Below the pieces are notes generated by a model. The model had not been told where the DNA came from and made no database searches. It saw only the letters and a program-made list of their open reading frames with translations. A DNA stretch of 6,507 bases from JACCQS01 sp050999295. Lineage in GTDB: Bacteria; Actinomycetota; Actinomycetes; Mycobacteriales; Geodermatophilaceae. The DNA is taken from positions 1 to 6,507 of the forward strand of contig JBPCPI010000141.1 in NCBI GenBank assembly GCA_050999295.1, in the 5' to 3' direction. Each line of letters starts with the position of its first letter. The first letter of the stretch is position 1. This document shows, piece by piece, positions 1 to 6,340 of the stretch. The position numbers were made by a program, and so were the translations under genes.

Positions 1-105
1 GGCCGCCGCTACCTCGGACTCGACGTCCTCGCCCGAGCACAAGCCGTCAACGCCGACAACAAGCAGGAGGTGACCGAAACCGAACTCCAAGCCATCAGCG
101 CTTAA
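1..105 (+). CDS. C-terminal end of an unrecognised protein (partial)
   Basis: Frame 1 is open from the window edge to a TAA at 103-105 and gives 34 residues, starting GRRYLGLDVLARAQAVN and ending with TELQAISA. The tail is mildly acidic and hydrophilic, as expected of a soluble protein's C-terminus. Codon third positions are G/C-rich, which supports real coding. No domain can be named from so short a piece. Given the mobile genes nearby it could be the tail of a transposase or other element protein, but that is only context. It points toward the minus-strand integrase block, so the two units converge across roughly 170 bases. Confidence 0.55.
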   Translation, partial: GRRYLGLDVLARAQAVNADNKQEVTETELQAISA

Positions 106-218
106 CCCACCCACGAGGGATCACACCGACCCCGTACACCACGCCACCGGACTTGACCTACCCGTGCACGCGGCAACTTCAGACTCTCCCTTGCAGGGCT
201 ACCTGAGCTCCTCTGAGC

Positions 219-244
219 CCGACCCTCTACGGAGGCGGAGTCGG
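219..244 (-). terminator. Imperfect hairpin in the 106-271 gap, possible terminator
   Basis: The bases from CCGAC at 219 to GTCGG at 240-244 can fold into a stem with five perfect outer pairs and an imperfect GC-rich continuation. It lies about 30 bases past the last stop (272) of the minus-strand block and between two converging units, a sensible place for a terminator. There is no U-tract on either strand. A second weak stem (GGGCT at 196-200 with AGCCC at 216-220) lies just before it. The rest of 106-271 shows no gene, tRNA or clear repeat. Confidence 0.2.
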
Positions 245-271
245 CCGCGCATGAGTCGCTGCTGTGGGGGC

Positions 272-499
272 TTAGAAGACGGCTTGGAAGCGCTTGGGCA
301 GCCTGTACAACGGATTGCGCTGCATGGCAGCAAGTTGGCTGAGACGAACGGTCCGGACGAACCCGCTGCGGGCTTTCTGGTACTCACGGTGGACGCCACC
401 TCGCCCGGGTCCAGCTCCGGAACCTCATCCCCCTGCCGCGACTCCACCCATGAGGCCAGACGGGACGTGAGTTCGGCCGGCCCCAGTGGCCCGCCACAG
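272..499 (-). pseudogene. Possible out-of-frame continuation of the small acidic gene
   Basis: Beyond the stop at 500-502, coding-like sequence continues on the minus strand in two pieces. From about 505 to 395 one frame gives a balanced stretch including PAELTSRLASWVESRQGDEV. At about 395 the sense moves to another frame, which gives VHREYQKARSGFVRTVRL and then MQRNPLYRLPKRFQAVF before a TAA at 272-274. This last piece is in the same frame as the 500-649 ORF, so the whole could be one gene of about 125 residues hit by two compensating indels. Residue composition is natural in these pieces and serine/arginine/proline-rich in the alternative frames. No family is recognised. Chance open frames in GC-rich DNA remain possible. 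Confidence 0.35.
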
Positions 500-649
500 T
501 CAGCCTCGTGCGCCAGGCGCGTGCTCGACCTCGTCGTCGGGACCCGGCTCGTACGCCTCGAAGGCGTCCGCGAGCTCATCCTGACGCTCGATAATCTCCG
601 CGATGGAGGGCCGTTGCGGGTCGTCGGGCAGCTCACGAGTGTCGACCAT
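500..649 (-). CDS. Small acidic protein, third gene of the toxin-antitoxin operon
   Basis: The ORF has an ATG at 649-647, a TGA at 502-500 and 49 residues beginning MVDTRELPDDPQRPSIAEII. Its ATG shares one base with the stop of the upstream antitoxin gene (TGATG), typical of translational coupling. It is strongly acidic, with a predicted amphipathic helix (IAEIIERQDELADAFEAY) followed by a loop rich in Pro, Asp and Glu. I do not recognise the family. It may be a small partner of the antitoxin, or the N-terminus of a longer protein whose remainder (272-499) is out of frame. Tight coupling and composition argue it is translated; the function is unknown. Confidence 0.5.
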   Translation of the reverse strand: MVDTRELPDDPQRPSIAEIIERQDELADAFEAYEPGPDDEVEHAPGARG

Positions 650-921
650 CACGCCGTCCGCAGCCAGGCACGGAGGGCGTCCCGGATGACTTCGCTTGCA
701 TTGGCGTCGTCAGCATCGGCACGCTGCCGCAGCGCCTGCTCGAGCTCGGGATCCAGTCGGACCGGGATCACCTTCGCCGCTGCGGAGCCAATCGGCTTGC
801 GTCCGCCTGCCCGGCGCAGCTTGGGAACGTCGTAACCCGCCTCGGCTTCGCGCGCAAGCTTCTCCACGTCGACGTCGGTCACGCGCTTGCCGTTAGAGGT
901 CATAGGCTTCTTGCTCGTCAT
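649..921 (-). CDS. Ribbon-helix-helix antitoxin candidate (BrnA/CopG-like)
   Basis: This 90-residue protein has a basic, flexible N-terminal half and a C-terminal ribbon-helix-helix domain at about residues 51-88. The strand is KVIPVRLDPEL, followed by helix EQALRQRADADD and helix NASEVIRDALRAWL. Proteins of this type dimerise, bind operator DNA through the strand pair and neutralise a cognate toxin while repressing their own operon. I chose the ATG at 921-919 because GGAGGA lies a few bases upstream. An in-frame GTG at 942 would overlap the toxin stop (GTGA) and add seven residues. It follows the toxin candidate directly and overlaps the next ORF by one base. Toxin first and RHH antitoxin second matches the BrnT/BrnA order. 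The fold call is firm; the toxin-neutralising role is inferred. Confidence 0.7.
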   Translation of the reverse strand: MTSKKPMTSNGKRVTDVDVEKLAREAEAGYDVPKLRRAGGRKPIGSAAAKVIPVRLDPELEQALRQRADADDANASEVIRDALRAWLRTA

Positions 922-938
922 CGTCTCCTCCATTCGGT

Positions 939-1235
939 TCACGGCAACAGGTCGAAGTACTGAGGTTGTGCCTTCATCGCATGGATCGCCATCTGCCGGC
1001 CATCGTCGAGCAGGAGTACGACGACTTCCAACAGTCGCCCCGTCGAGTCGAACCCCAGTCGCAGTTCGCGCGGCGGTTGGTCGTCCTCGATCAGGAACGC
1101 CACCAGGGAATGCCTGGCCGCGTGTCGGATGTCCTTGTCGGAAACTCCGTGCTTTCGCGCTGAGCTGTGGATCTCCACCGAGTCAATCGTATTACGAAAC
1201 GCTCGCGTTCGGAAGGGTTTGAAATCGGCCGCCAT
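939..1235 (-). CDS. BrnT-like toxin candidate
   Basis: This 98-residue protein starts MAADFKPFRTRAF. It carries SSARKHGVSDKDIRHAARHS, which resembles the K-x-G-V-S segment and following helix of BrnT toxins. Strands around GRLLEVVVLLLDDGRQ and a final AIHAMKAQPQYFDLLP match BrnT's closing strands, where the family has a similar 'R-x-I-S-A-R-K-A' element. BrnT has a RelE-like fold and acts as a ribonuclease. I chose the ATG at 1235-1233, seven bases after the integrase stop; an open frame extends upstream into int but looks non-coding. A weak AGGGG serves as the possible ribosome site. The RHH gene follows immediately. Resemblance is at motif level only, so a related but distinct toxin or non-toxic partner is possible. 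Confidence 0.6.
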   Translation of the reverse strand: MAADFKPFRTRAFRNTIDSVEIHSSARKHGVSDKDIRHAARHSLVAFLIEDDQPPRELRLGFDSTGRLLEVVVLLLDDGRQMAIHAMKAQPQYFDLLP

Positions 1236-1242
1236 GGTGTGC

Positions 1243-2450
1243 CTACCCCTCGCCTTCGGCTGGCCCAGGTGGCTCCCGCAGCGCATGAAGCAGCGTCACC
1301 TCCAGTGCGTCGGCAGCCTCGGAGCCGCCAGCGCGCCGACCCATGTACACGTCCTGGGTCATCGAGGGCCGGGCGTGGCCGAGCTGGTCGGCCACCAGCC
1401 GCGCCGACAGTGCAGCCTCGTCGAGGATGGTCGCCGCGGTCTTGCGGAAGGTGTGGGAGGTGATCCACGAAAGCGTCTCCTCACCCCGAACCTCCCTCAA
1501 CTCGCGACGGACGTTCGCCGGGTCACGGAAACCACCGAGTACGTCGGGGAAGAGTGGCTGATCGAGTCGGGCGCCGCTCATGAACCGTCGACGGAGCATC
1601 GAGATCGCGCTCGGCGGCAGCGACAGCGTCCGCTCCCCCGCCTGGCTCTTGGTGCCCTTCCGCAGCAACCCCTCCGCACGGACTCGGACGAGGGTGCTCG
1701 TGATCTCGACCGTGCCGGCGTCGAAGTCGACCTGAGACCACACCACCGCCAGCGCTTCCCCGATCCGCACGCCCGTGGCGAGCATAAAGAACACCAGGTC
1801 CGGCAGGTCGTGCCTGCGGGCCTTCTCGTCATTCGCCAACTGAGCAAGGAGCTCGACACGCTCCTGCCTCGTCAAGGCCCGGGGAGCGCGCTTCGACCTG
1901 GCCTCGATGCGCTCCACTTCCCGGATCGGGTTGTGAGTGATCGCGCCGTGGCGCACGGCAAGGCCAAGCACACCGCAGATGACACTGCGGCAGCTCTTCG
2001 CCGTCGCCCCACTCACCTTGCGCTTGATGGAGTCGATAACTCTGTCCGCGAGTGGGGTTGTCACCCTCCCAGCCGCACCTCCCCCATGGCCGGCAACACA
2101 TGGTTCTTCAGCTGCCGACGGTAGGTCTCAGCGGTACCCGGCGATCGACGGCCGTCGACGACCAGGCCGTCGATGCGTGCTAGCCACAGAATGGCAGCAT
2201 CGGAGAAGCGGCTCATCGACGTCAGCTCACCCTGACCGCCAGCCCGGGTTCGGCTCTGCAGCCGCATCCTCAGGCTCTGCGAGGCCTGGGTGGCGGTCCG
2301 CCCGCTTGCTTCAACGCGGCGGGTCACTCCGTCGAAGTCACGGTAGTTGGCCAAGGCGCGATAGCGCCGCGGCTTCCCCAGAGCACCCTCGCCGACCGGG
2401 TAGGTCCGGATCAGACCCCAGGACCCAATCGGCATCGGCGCACGGCCCAT
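1243..2450 (-). pseudogene. int: Tyrosine recombinase / phage-type integrase, split by one frameshift
   Basis: Two adjoining frames give one integrase of about 402 residues. The first (2450-2061) encodes the arm-type DNA-binding part (SWGLIRTYPVGEG, then NYRDFDGVTRRVEA) and the beginning of the SAM-like core-binding domain, ending YRRQLKNHVLPAMGEVRLGG. The second (from 2064) continues it as TTPLADRVIDSIKRKV and contains the catalytic domain. All active-site residues are visible: Arg in ATGVRIGEAL (about 229), Lys in RKGTKS (about 268), HTFR (His 333, Arg 336), LGHARPS (His 359) and the Tyr nucleophile in TQDVYMG (about 369). Restoring one base in the G-run near 2064-2071 joins the frames. As written no active enzyme is made, unless the break is a sequencing error. 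The start ATG is 9 bases after the xis stop, with a GAGG ribosome site. Confidence 0.88.
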
Positions 2451-2459
2451 CGCCGAACC

Positions 2460-2661
2460 TCAGGACACCAGCGCGTGCTGGTCGACCCAGACACCCACTT
2501 CCTCGGGCCGGTAGCGGACTTTGTTGCCCAACCGGTAGCTCGGTGGCCCGTACTTGCGGCAGCGCCAGCCGTAGAGAGTCTTGACCGACAGCGCCAGATA
2601 CTCCGCCGTCTGCTCTATCGACCACAGCTGTTCGAACCTGCTCGGCTCCGTTGTACCGGTT
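2460..2661 (-). pseudogene. xis: Excisionase / MerR-like HTH protein, N-terminus cut off by the IS
   Basis: Reading down from the IS junction, about 66 codons encode an HTH_17-type excisionase: LWSIEQTAEYLALSVKTLYG forms the helix-turn-helix, then WRCRKYGPPSYRLGNKVRY forms the wing, and PEEVGVWVDQHALVS ends at a TGA (2462-2460). Such proteins bend DNA and direct integrase toward excision. No ATG, GTG or TTG exists in this frame between the HTH and the first upstream stop, which is the istB TAG inside the IS. The natural start and promoter are therefore missing. Only a few N-terminal residues seem lost, as family members are often 60-80 residues. It is followed 9 bases later by int. Confidence 0.82.
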
Positions 2662-2688
2662 TGTCGGTGACGCTCGAAAACTGAGCAG
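2662..2688 (+). repeat. IS21 left terminal inverted repeat (outer)
   Basis: The sequence runs TGTCGGTGACGC through CTGAGCAG and pairs with the reverse complement of 4800-4826, differing at positions 6, 7, 9 and 14. The inner copy lies four bases further in. Confidence 0.85.
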
Positions 2689-2691
2689 TTT

Positions 2692-2712
2692 TGACGCTCG
2701 AAAAAAGTGAGC
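2692..2712 (+). repeat. IS21 left inner end repeat
   Basis: TGACGCTCG followed by a run of six A and GTGAGC. It repeats the TGACGCTCGAAAA core of the outer repeat (2668-2688) in direct orientation 24 bases away, and matches the inner right repeat at 4778-4796 in inverted orientation. It is likely a transposase-binding site. Confidence 0.8.
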
Positions 2713-2720
2713 GGGTGTGG

Positions 2721-3537
2721 CTAGTGTGCCGTGTTCTCGGCTTGGGCGGAGGGCAGGGTGTCGATGCGTGTTCCGGAGCCTGTGGCTGCTGCCCTTGAGG
2801 GTGATGACTTCGGCGTGGTGGACGATGCGGTCGATCATCGCGGCGGCGACGACTTGGTCGCCGAAGACGTCTCCCCAGCGGGCGAAGGGCAGGTTGCTGG
2901 TCAGGATTAGCGAGGCGTGTTCGTATCGGCTTGAGACGAGTTGGAAGAACAGGTTCGCGGCGTCCTGCTCGAAGGGGATGTAGCCGACTTCTTCGATGAT
3001 CAGCAGTCCGTAGCGTCGTAGTCGGGTGAGTTCCTCGGCCAGGCGGCCGGTGTCGTGGGCTGCGTGGAGTCGGGTGACCCAGTCGGTCGCGGTGGCAAAC
3101 AGCACCCGGTGTCCTGCTTGGGCGGCTTTGATGCCGAGCCCGATGGCCAAGTGGGTCTTCCCGGTGCCCGGTGGTCCCAAGAGGACCACGTTCTCGGCCT
3201 TGGCCAAGAACGCGCCGGTCGCCAGGTGCGCGATCGTGTCTCGTTTGAGGCTGGGCTGGTGGTCGAAGACGAAGTCCTCGATCGTCTTCGCGGTGCCGAA
3301 CCCGGCGGCACGGATGCGCAGATCTGCCCCGGAGGCGTCGCGAGCAGCGACCTCGCGGTCCAGGACCGCGGCGAGGTACTCCTCGTGGGTCCAGCCGGCG
3401 TCACGGGCCTGATCAGCCAGCCGGGCGGCTGCTTCCCGGATCCGGGGCGCCTTCAACGCCCTGGCCAGATAGTCGATCTGCTTGCCGGCCTCGATGTTCG
3501 CCGCACCGACCCCGGAGGTCTTCTTTGCCGCGGTCAT
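2721..3537 (-). CDS. istB: IstB-like AAA+ ATPase, IS21 transposition helper; C-terminus frameshifted
   Basis: IstB is the ATP-dependent helper that acts on target DNA and activates IstA. Walker A is GPPGTGKT (residues 121-128). Walker B is LLIIEEVGYIPFE (178-190), with Glu where family members usually have Asp. The sensor region LTSNLPFARWGDVFGDQ (212-228) is followed by IDRIVHHAEVITLKGSSHRL. The ATG at 3537-3535 overlaps the istA stop (ATGA) and has GGAGG upstream. Near 2766 the frame is lost: adding two bases after RLRNT gives IDTLPSAQAENTAH and a TAG at 2723-2721, for about 272 residues, the usual length. Without that repair the frame runs past the IS end through xis in the wrong frame to 2338, an artefactual extension. 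Confidence 0.88.
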
Positions 3538-4758
3538 GACGCCTCCTCGATGTCGAGGTCGACGCCGAAGGCGGTGTCATAGTCGGCGAGATCTCTGAGC
3601 ACGACGTCGGCCTCCGCTGGCACTGGGCGTGGTTTCCCGAACGCCTCGCGCAGCCGGGCTGCAGCGGCGACGTGCTCGGGGTCGGTGACGGTCAAGGCGT
3701 TGCCCCACGAGCGTTGATGGCGTGCGACCAGACGGTCACCGAGCCGCACGGTGACCTGCTTGAGGTCCGCGACCACATCGACCATCCGGCCGATCGCGGC
3801 GGGGTCGACGGAGTAGTCGTTGCCGAACACCCGGACGTAGTAATCACGTGGCAGCCGGGTCCGCAGCCTAGGCCGAGCGGGGGTGCCAGCGGCGGCAACC
3901 TCAACATCGCGGCCTTGTCGACCTCGACCAGGTCGACCGGACGGGCCTTCAACGCCCGAACCCTACGAGAGTTCGCCTTCGGCAACCAGGCACTCATCTG
4001 GGTGTTGAAATCGGCCGGACAAGTGAAGTCCCGGCCGGGCAGGAACGAGGACTCGAAGTACTGGTTCATCCGCTCGACCCCGCCCTTGGATTCCGGGTCG
4101 TAGGCCTTGAGCTGGTGGATCCTGGTGGCCAGCGCGCCGCTGAACTCACCGACCCCGACGGCGAGATGGTTGCGTGCCCGATGCCGCTCTCGTTGTCCCA
4201 GAACAACCGCCGCGGGACGGCCCCGAGCTGGGTCGCGAGCAGCAGCCACATCCCCGCCAGCAGATCCGCGGTCGTCCGTGAAGGGATCATCACCGCGGAG
4301 ATGAACTTCGAGAACGACGCGACCATCACCAACACCGGCAACATCGCCCTCGTCCCATCGCCGATCGGGATCTTCGGCTCCGGGAACCACAGGTCGCACT
4401 GGACCTGATCACCCGGGCGGTAGACGATCCGGTCGGCCGGGTCCGGCGGCGCATAGTCCGGTCGGATCGCCGCGACGTTCTCACGAAACCACGACGGCGA
4501 ACCCGTCCAGCCGACCCGCTCAGCCAACACCGTCGCCGGCATCGACCACGTCTTATCGAGCAACTCCCGGACCTGCTGCTCGAACGGCGCGAAACTCGTC
4601 GCCACCGGCGGCCGTGAGTAAGCCGGAGGATCCGTCGACGCGATCGCCTTACCCACCGTGTTCCTCGAGATCCCCAGCTGTCTGGCGATCTGAGCCTTCG
4701 GCAACTTCTCGCTCACATGCAACCTGCGGATCAACGCCCAGTCTTCCAAAGTGATCAC
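3534..4758 (-). pseudogene. istA: IstA-like DDE transposase of IS21 family, two frameshifts
   Basis: Three frames in succession encode one transposase of about 408 residues. The first (4758 to about 4173) has an N-terminal helix-turn-helix (KAQIARQLGISRNTVGKAI, residues 21-39) and the first two catalytic aspartates, in QCDLWF (about 122) and FWDNESG (about 188). The second (to about 3869) supplies the catalytic Glu in SKGGVERMNQYFE (about 229). The third gives the C-terminal part, RDYYVRVFGNDYSVDP and beyond, ending at TGA 3536-3534. Adding one base at about 4170-4175 (GHGNHLAV restored) and one at about 3865-3872 (LGLRTRLPRDYY restored) makes it whole. The start is GTG with GGAG two bases upstream, since an in-frame stop lies just before it. 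It overlaps istB by four bases. Confidence 0.88.
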
Positions 4759-4760
4759 TT
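4749..4760. promoter_or_regulatory. 12-base perfect palindrome over the istA start
   Basis: AAGTGATCACTT reads the same on both strands and covers the GTG start codon of istA. It could be an operator for a dimeric regulator or transposase autoregulation. It could also be chance, as the central TGATCA occurs again at 4896-4901. No second copy of the full 12-mer was noticed. Confidence 0.25.
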
Positions 4761-4777
4761 CTCCATCGTGGATAGGT

Positions 4778-4796
4778 GCTCACTTTTCGAGCGTCA
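4778..4796 (+). repeat. IS21 right inner end repeat
   Basis: GCTCACTTTTCGAGCGTCA is the inverted form of the left inner repeat (2692-2712), with a shorter T/A run. It lies upstream of istA and may overlap its promoter, which would let transposase binding regulate expression. Confidence 0.8.
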
Positions 4797-4799
4797 CAT

Positions 4800-4826
4800 C
4801 TGCTCAGTTTTCAAGCGGCGTCGACA
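4800..4826 (+). repeat. IS21 right terminal inverted repeat (outer)
   Basis: CTGCTCAGTTTTCAAGCGGC and on to GTCGACA is the inverted partner of 2662-2688. The terminal CA/TG dinucleotides mark the element boundary. No matching duplication is seen beyond it. Confidence 0.85.
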
Positions 4827-4879
4827 AGGAGGTCGCGCGCGGGCAGCGGTGGCCAGGAGGCATCGCCAGCGCTCTCCAA

Positions 4880-4909
4880 ATGACTGCTTCACGGCTGATC
4901 ACCTACACT
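4880..4909 (+). promoter_or_regulatory. Candidate promoter for the GH71 gene, leaderless
   Basis: A TACACT -10 element (4904-4909) lies six bases before the ATG at 4916, so transcription would start at or near the A of the start codon. An ATGACT at 4880-4885 has four of six bases of TTGACA at an 18-base spacing. No ribosome-binding site precedes the ATG, which agrees with a leaderless transcript, common in actinobacteria. The IS right end lies only 53 bases upstream of the -35 element. Confidence 0.45.
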
Positions 4910-4915
4910 GTCCCA

Positions 4916-6337
4916 ATGCTTGGGCAGGTGATGAGACCCTCACTCAGGGCGAGTCTCATCGGTCTTGCAGCCGTAGCGCCGGCGGCGTTGAACGGCTTCT
5001 GCTTCGCCCTCGCGGGTCAACAGGATGCGGCAGTAACTGATGCCGGCCCGAAGGTCTTCGCGCATTACTTCCCCCTTATCCGATCTCCGTGGAAAACGCC
5101 CCGCCTGACCAGGACTACTACGCGACCGATATTTGAGAGTGAATGGTGAGGGTGGCAAGTACGCGGCTGTCGGGTTGCTGCTGCGAGATCGCCCTATGGG
5201 CCGAGCGCCCCTAAGGGACACGGATTACCGTTTGGCTGACATGCGCACCGAGGTGCGGCAGGCAAAAGCTGCCGGAATTGACGGCTTCACGGTGAACATC
5301 ATGTCGCTGCATGGTCGCAACTGGACGGCTTGCGTCAACCTGATGAAGGCAGCCGACGATATAGGCGGATTCGCGATCGTTCCGAATCTCGACGTCAGTG
5401 CTGATATGGCCGGCCGGGCGCCTGACACAATTGCGACCAGTCTTGCTCAGCTATACGCCTACCCTTCGGCCGAACAGGTCGACGGCGGATACATGCTTTC
5501 GTCGTTCGACGCCGAGGCTCGAAGCCCCGAGTGGTGGACGCGGGTCACGACGCCACTTGCCAGGCACGGTTACCGGACCAAGTTCATCGCCGTGCTTCTC
5601 AACCCATCCGACGCAAACTTCACGGCCTTCGCGCCGATCGTCTACGGCTACGGATGGTGGGGCGCTCGCACTCCGGTATCGGTGGACCACCAGCGGAATC
5701 TGGCCCAGAAAGCACACGAGATGGGACGCAAGTGGATGGAGCCGGTCGCGTTCCAGGATACTCGCCCCCAGGCCCGGCAGTACGCCGAGGCGGGGAACTC
5801 CGAACTGCTGCGCAGATCGTGGGGCAGGGCGATCAGCCAACACGCGGACTACGTGCAGATGGTCACGTGGAACGACTACAGCGAGTCCACGTCGTTCGCG
5901 CCCTCGATGGCCCACGGACGGACCTTGCTGGACGCCAACCGCCTATACCTCGAGTGGTACAAGTCGGACGTCAAGCCGGCCATCACCACCGACCACATCT
6001 TCCTCACGCACCGGACGCATCCGTACGCCGCGCGGACTACCAGCGGCATCGTGGTCATGAAGCCGACCCTGGATGGGAGCGCTATGGCTCCCCGGGACAC
6101 CGTCGAGGCGCTGGTATATCTCACCGCACCAGCGCAGGTGTCGATCACCGACGGAGGAGTCACCCGGACTTACTCCCGGCCTGCGGGAATCTCTGCGGTC
6201 ACGGTTCCTCTAGGGGCGGGTTCGGTGTCGGCGAAGGTGATCCGCGGCTCGCGCACGGTCGACACGGCGGTCTCTCCCCGGCACGTCATAACACGCCGTA
6301 CGTTCAAGACATGCAGTACTGGGCAGCGGGGAATTGA
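4916..6337 (+). pseudogene. Secreted GH71-family glycoside hydrolase (alpha-1,3-glucanase type), three frameshifts
   Basis: The reconstructed protein is about 474 residues. The N-terminus has basic residues, a hydrophobic core (ASLIGLAAVAPAAL) and an A-x-A site before GQQDAA, a Sec signal peptide, so export is likely. The catalytic body has GH71 hallmarks: KVFAHYFP, PYPISVENAPPDQDYYATD, NGEGGKYAAVGLLLRDRP, AAGIDGFTVNIMSL, YMLSSFDAEARSPEWW, KWMEPVAFQDTRPQARQY and VTWNDYSESTSFAPS. A C-terminal beta-rich part follows. GH71 enzymes hydrolyse alpha-1,3-glucan. Breaks lie in the C-run 5071-5075, at about 5129-5134 and at about 6288-6292; restoring one base at each gives a continuous frame ending MQYWAAGN at TGA 6335-6337. 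Unrepaired, the longest frame (5133-6362) lacks the signal peptide and overlaps the next gene. The first ATG was chosen for promoter fit; ATG 4931 is an alternative. Confidence 0.85.
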
Positions 6338-6340
6338 GAA

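Larger units (their letters stand above)
2662..4826 (-). mobile_element. IS21-family insertion sequence, 2165 bases
   Basis: Both ends begin 5'-TGTCG and share 27-base terminal inverted repeats (23 of 27 bases identical). Each end also has a second internal copy of the TGACGCTCGAAAA/GTGAGC motif, the multiple-end-repeat arrangement seen in IS21. Inside lie istA then istB on the minus strand with overlapping stop and start, the IS21 gene order. Flanking bases are CCGGTT on the left and AGGAGG on the right, so no target duplication is visible, and the flanks do not reconstitute one gene. Both genes carry apparent indels. The ends look intact and might still be mobilised by a functional transposase supplied elsewhere. 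Confidence 0.9.

Noticed and set aside
199..636. 145-residue minus-strand ORF taken as a whole
   Set aside because: Its beginning is antisense-like Ser/Arg/Pro/Thr-rich sequence overlapping the better acidic ORF at 500-649, and its end overlaps a better frame. Only its middle looks coding, and that is reported as part of the frameshifted candidate.
2041..2075. Programmed frameshifting in the integrase
   Set aside because: There is no slippery heptamer of the usual type and no clear stimulatory stem, and this integrase family is normally one frame. A missing base explains it and matches the other breaks.
1129..2124. Long plus-strand ORF opposite the integrase
   Set aside because: It is rich in Arg, Pro, His and Ala with no motif and lies antisense to a clear integrase with its full catalytic set. 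It is a GC-rich shadow frame.
2628..2645. GTTCGAAC resembling a tRNA T-arm or an attachment-site core
   Set aside because: No acceptor or anticodon stem fits around it, and the bases are explained as xis codons (SRFEQL).
2338..3537. A 399-residue ORF that would fuse IstB to sequence beyond the IS
   Set aside because: After about residue 257 it leaves the IstB-like reading and passes through the IS end and xis in the wrong frame. The natural IstB end and stop are found in another frame at 2721.
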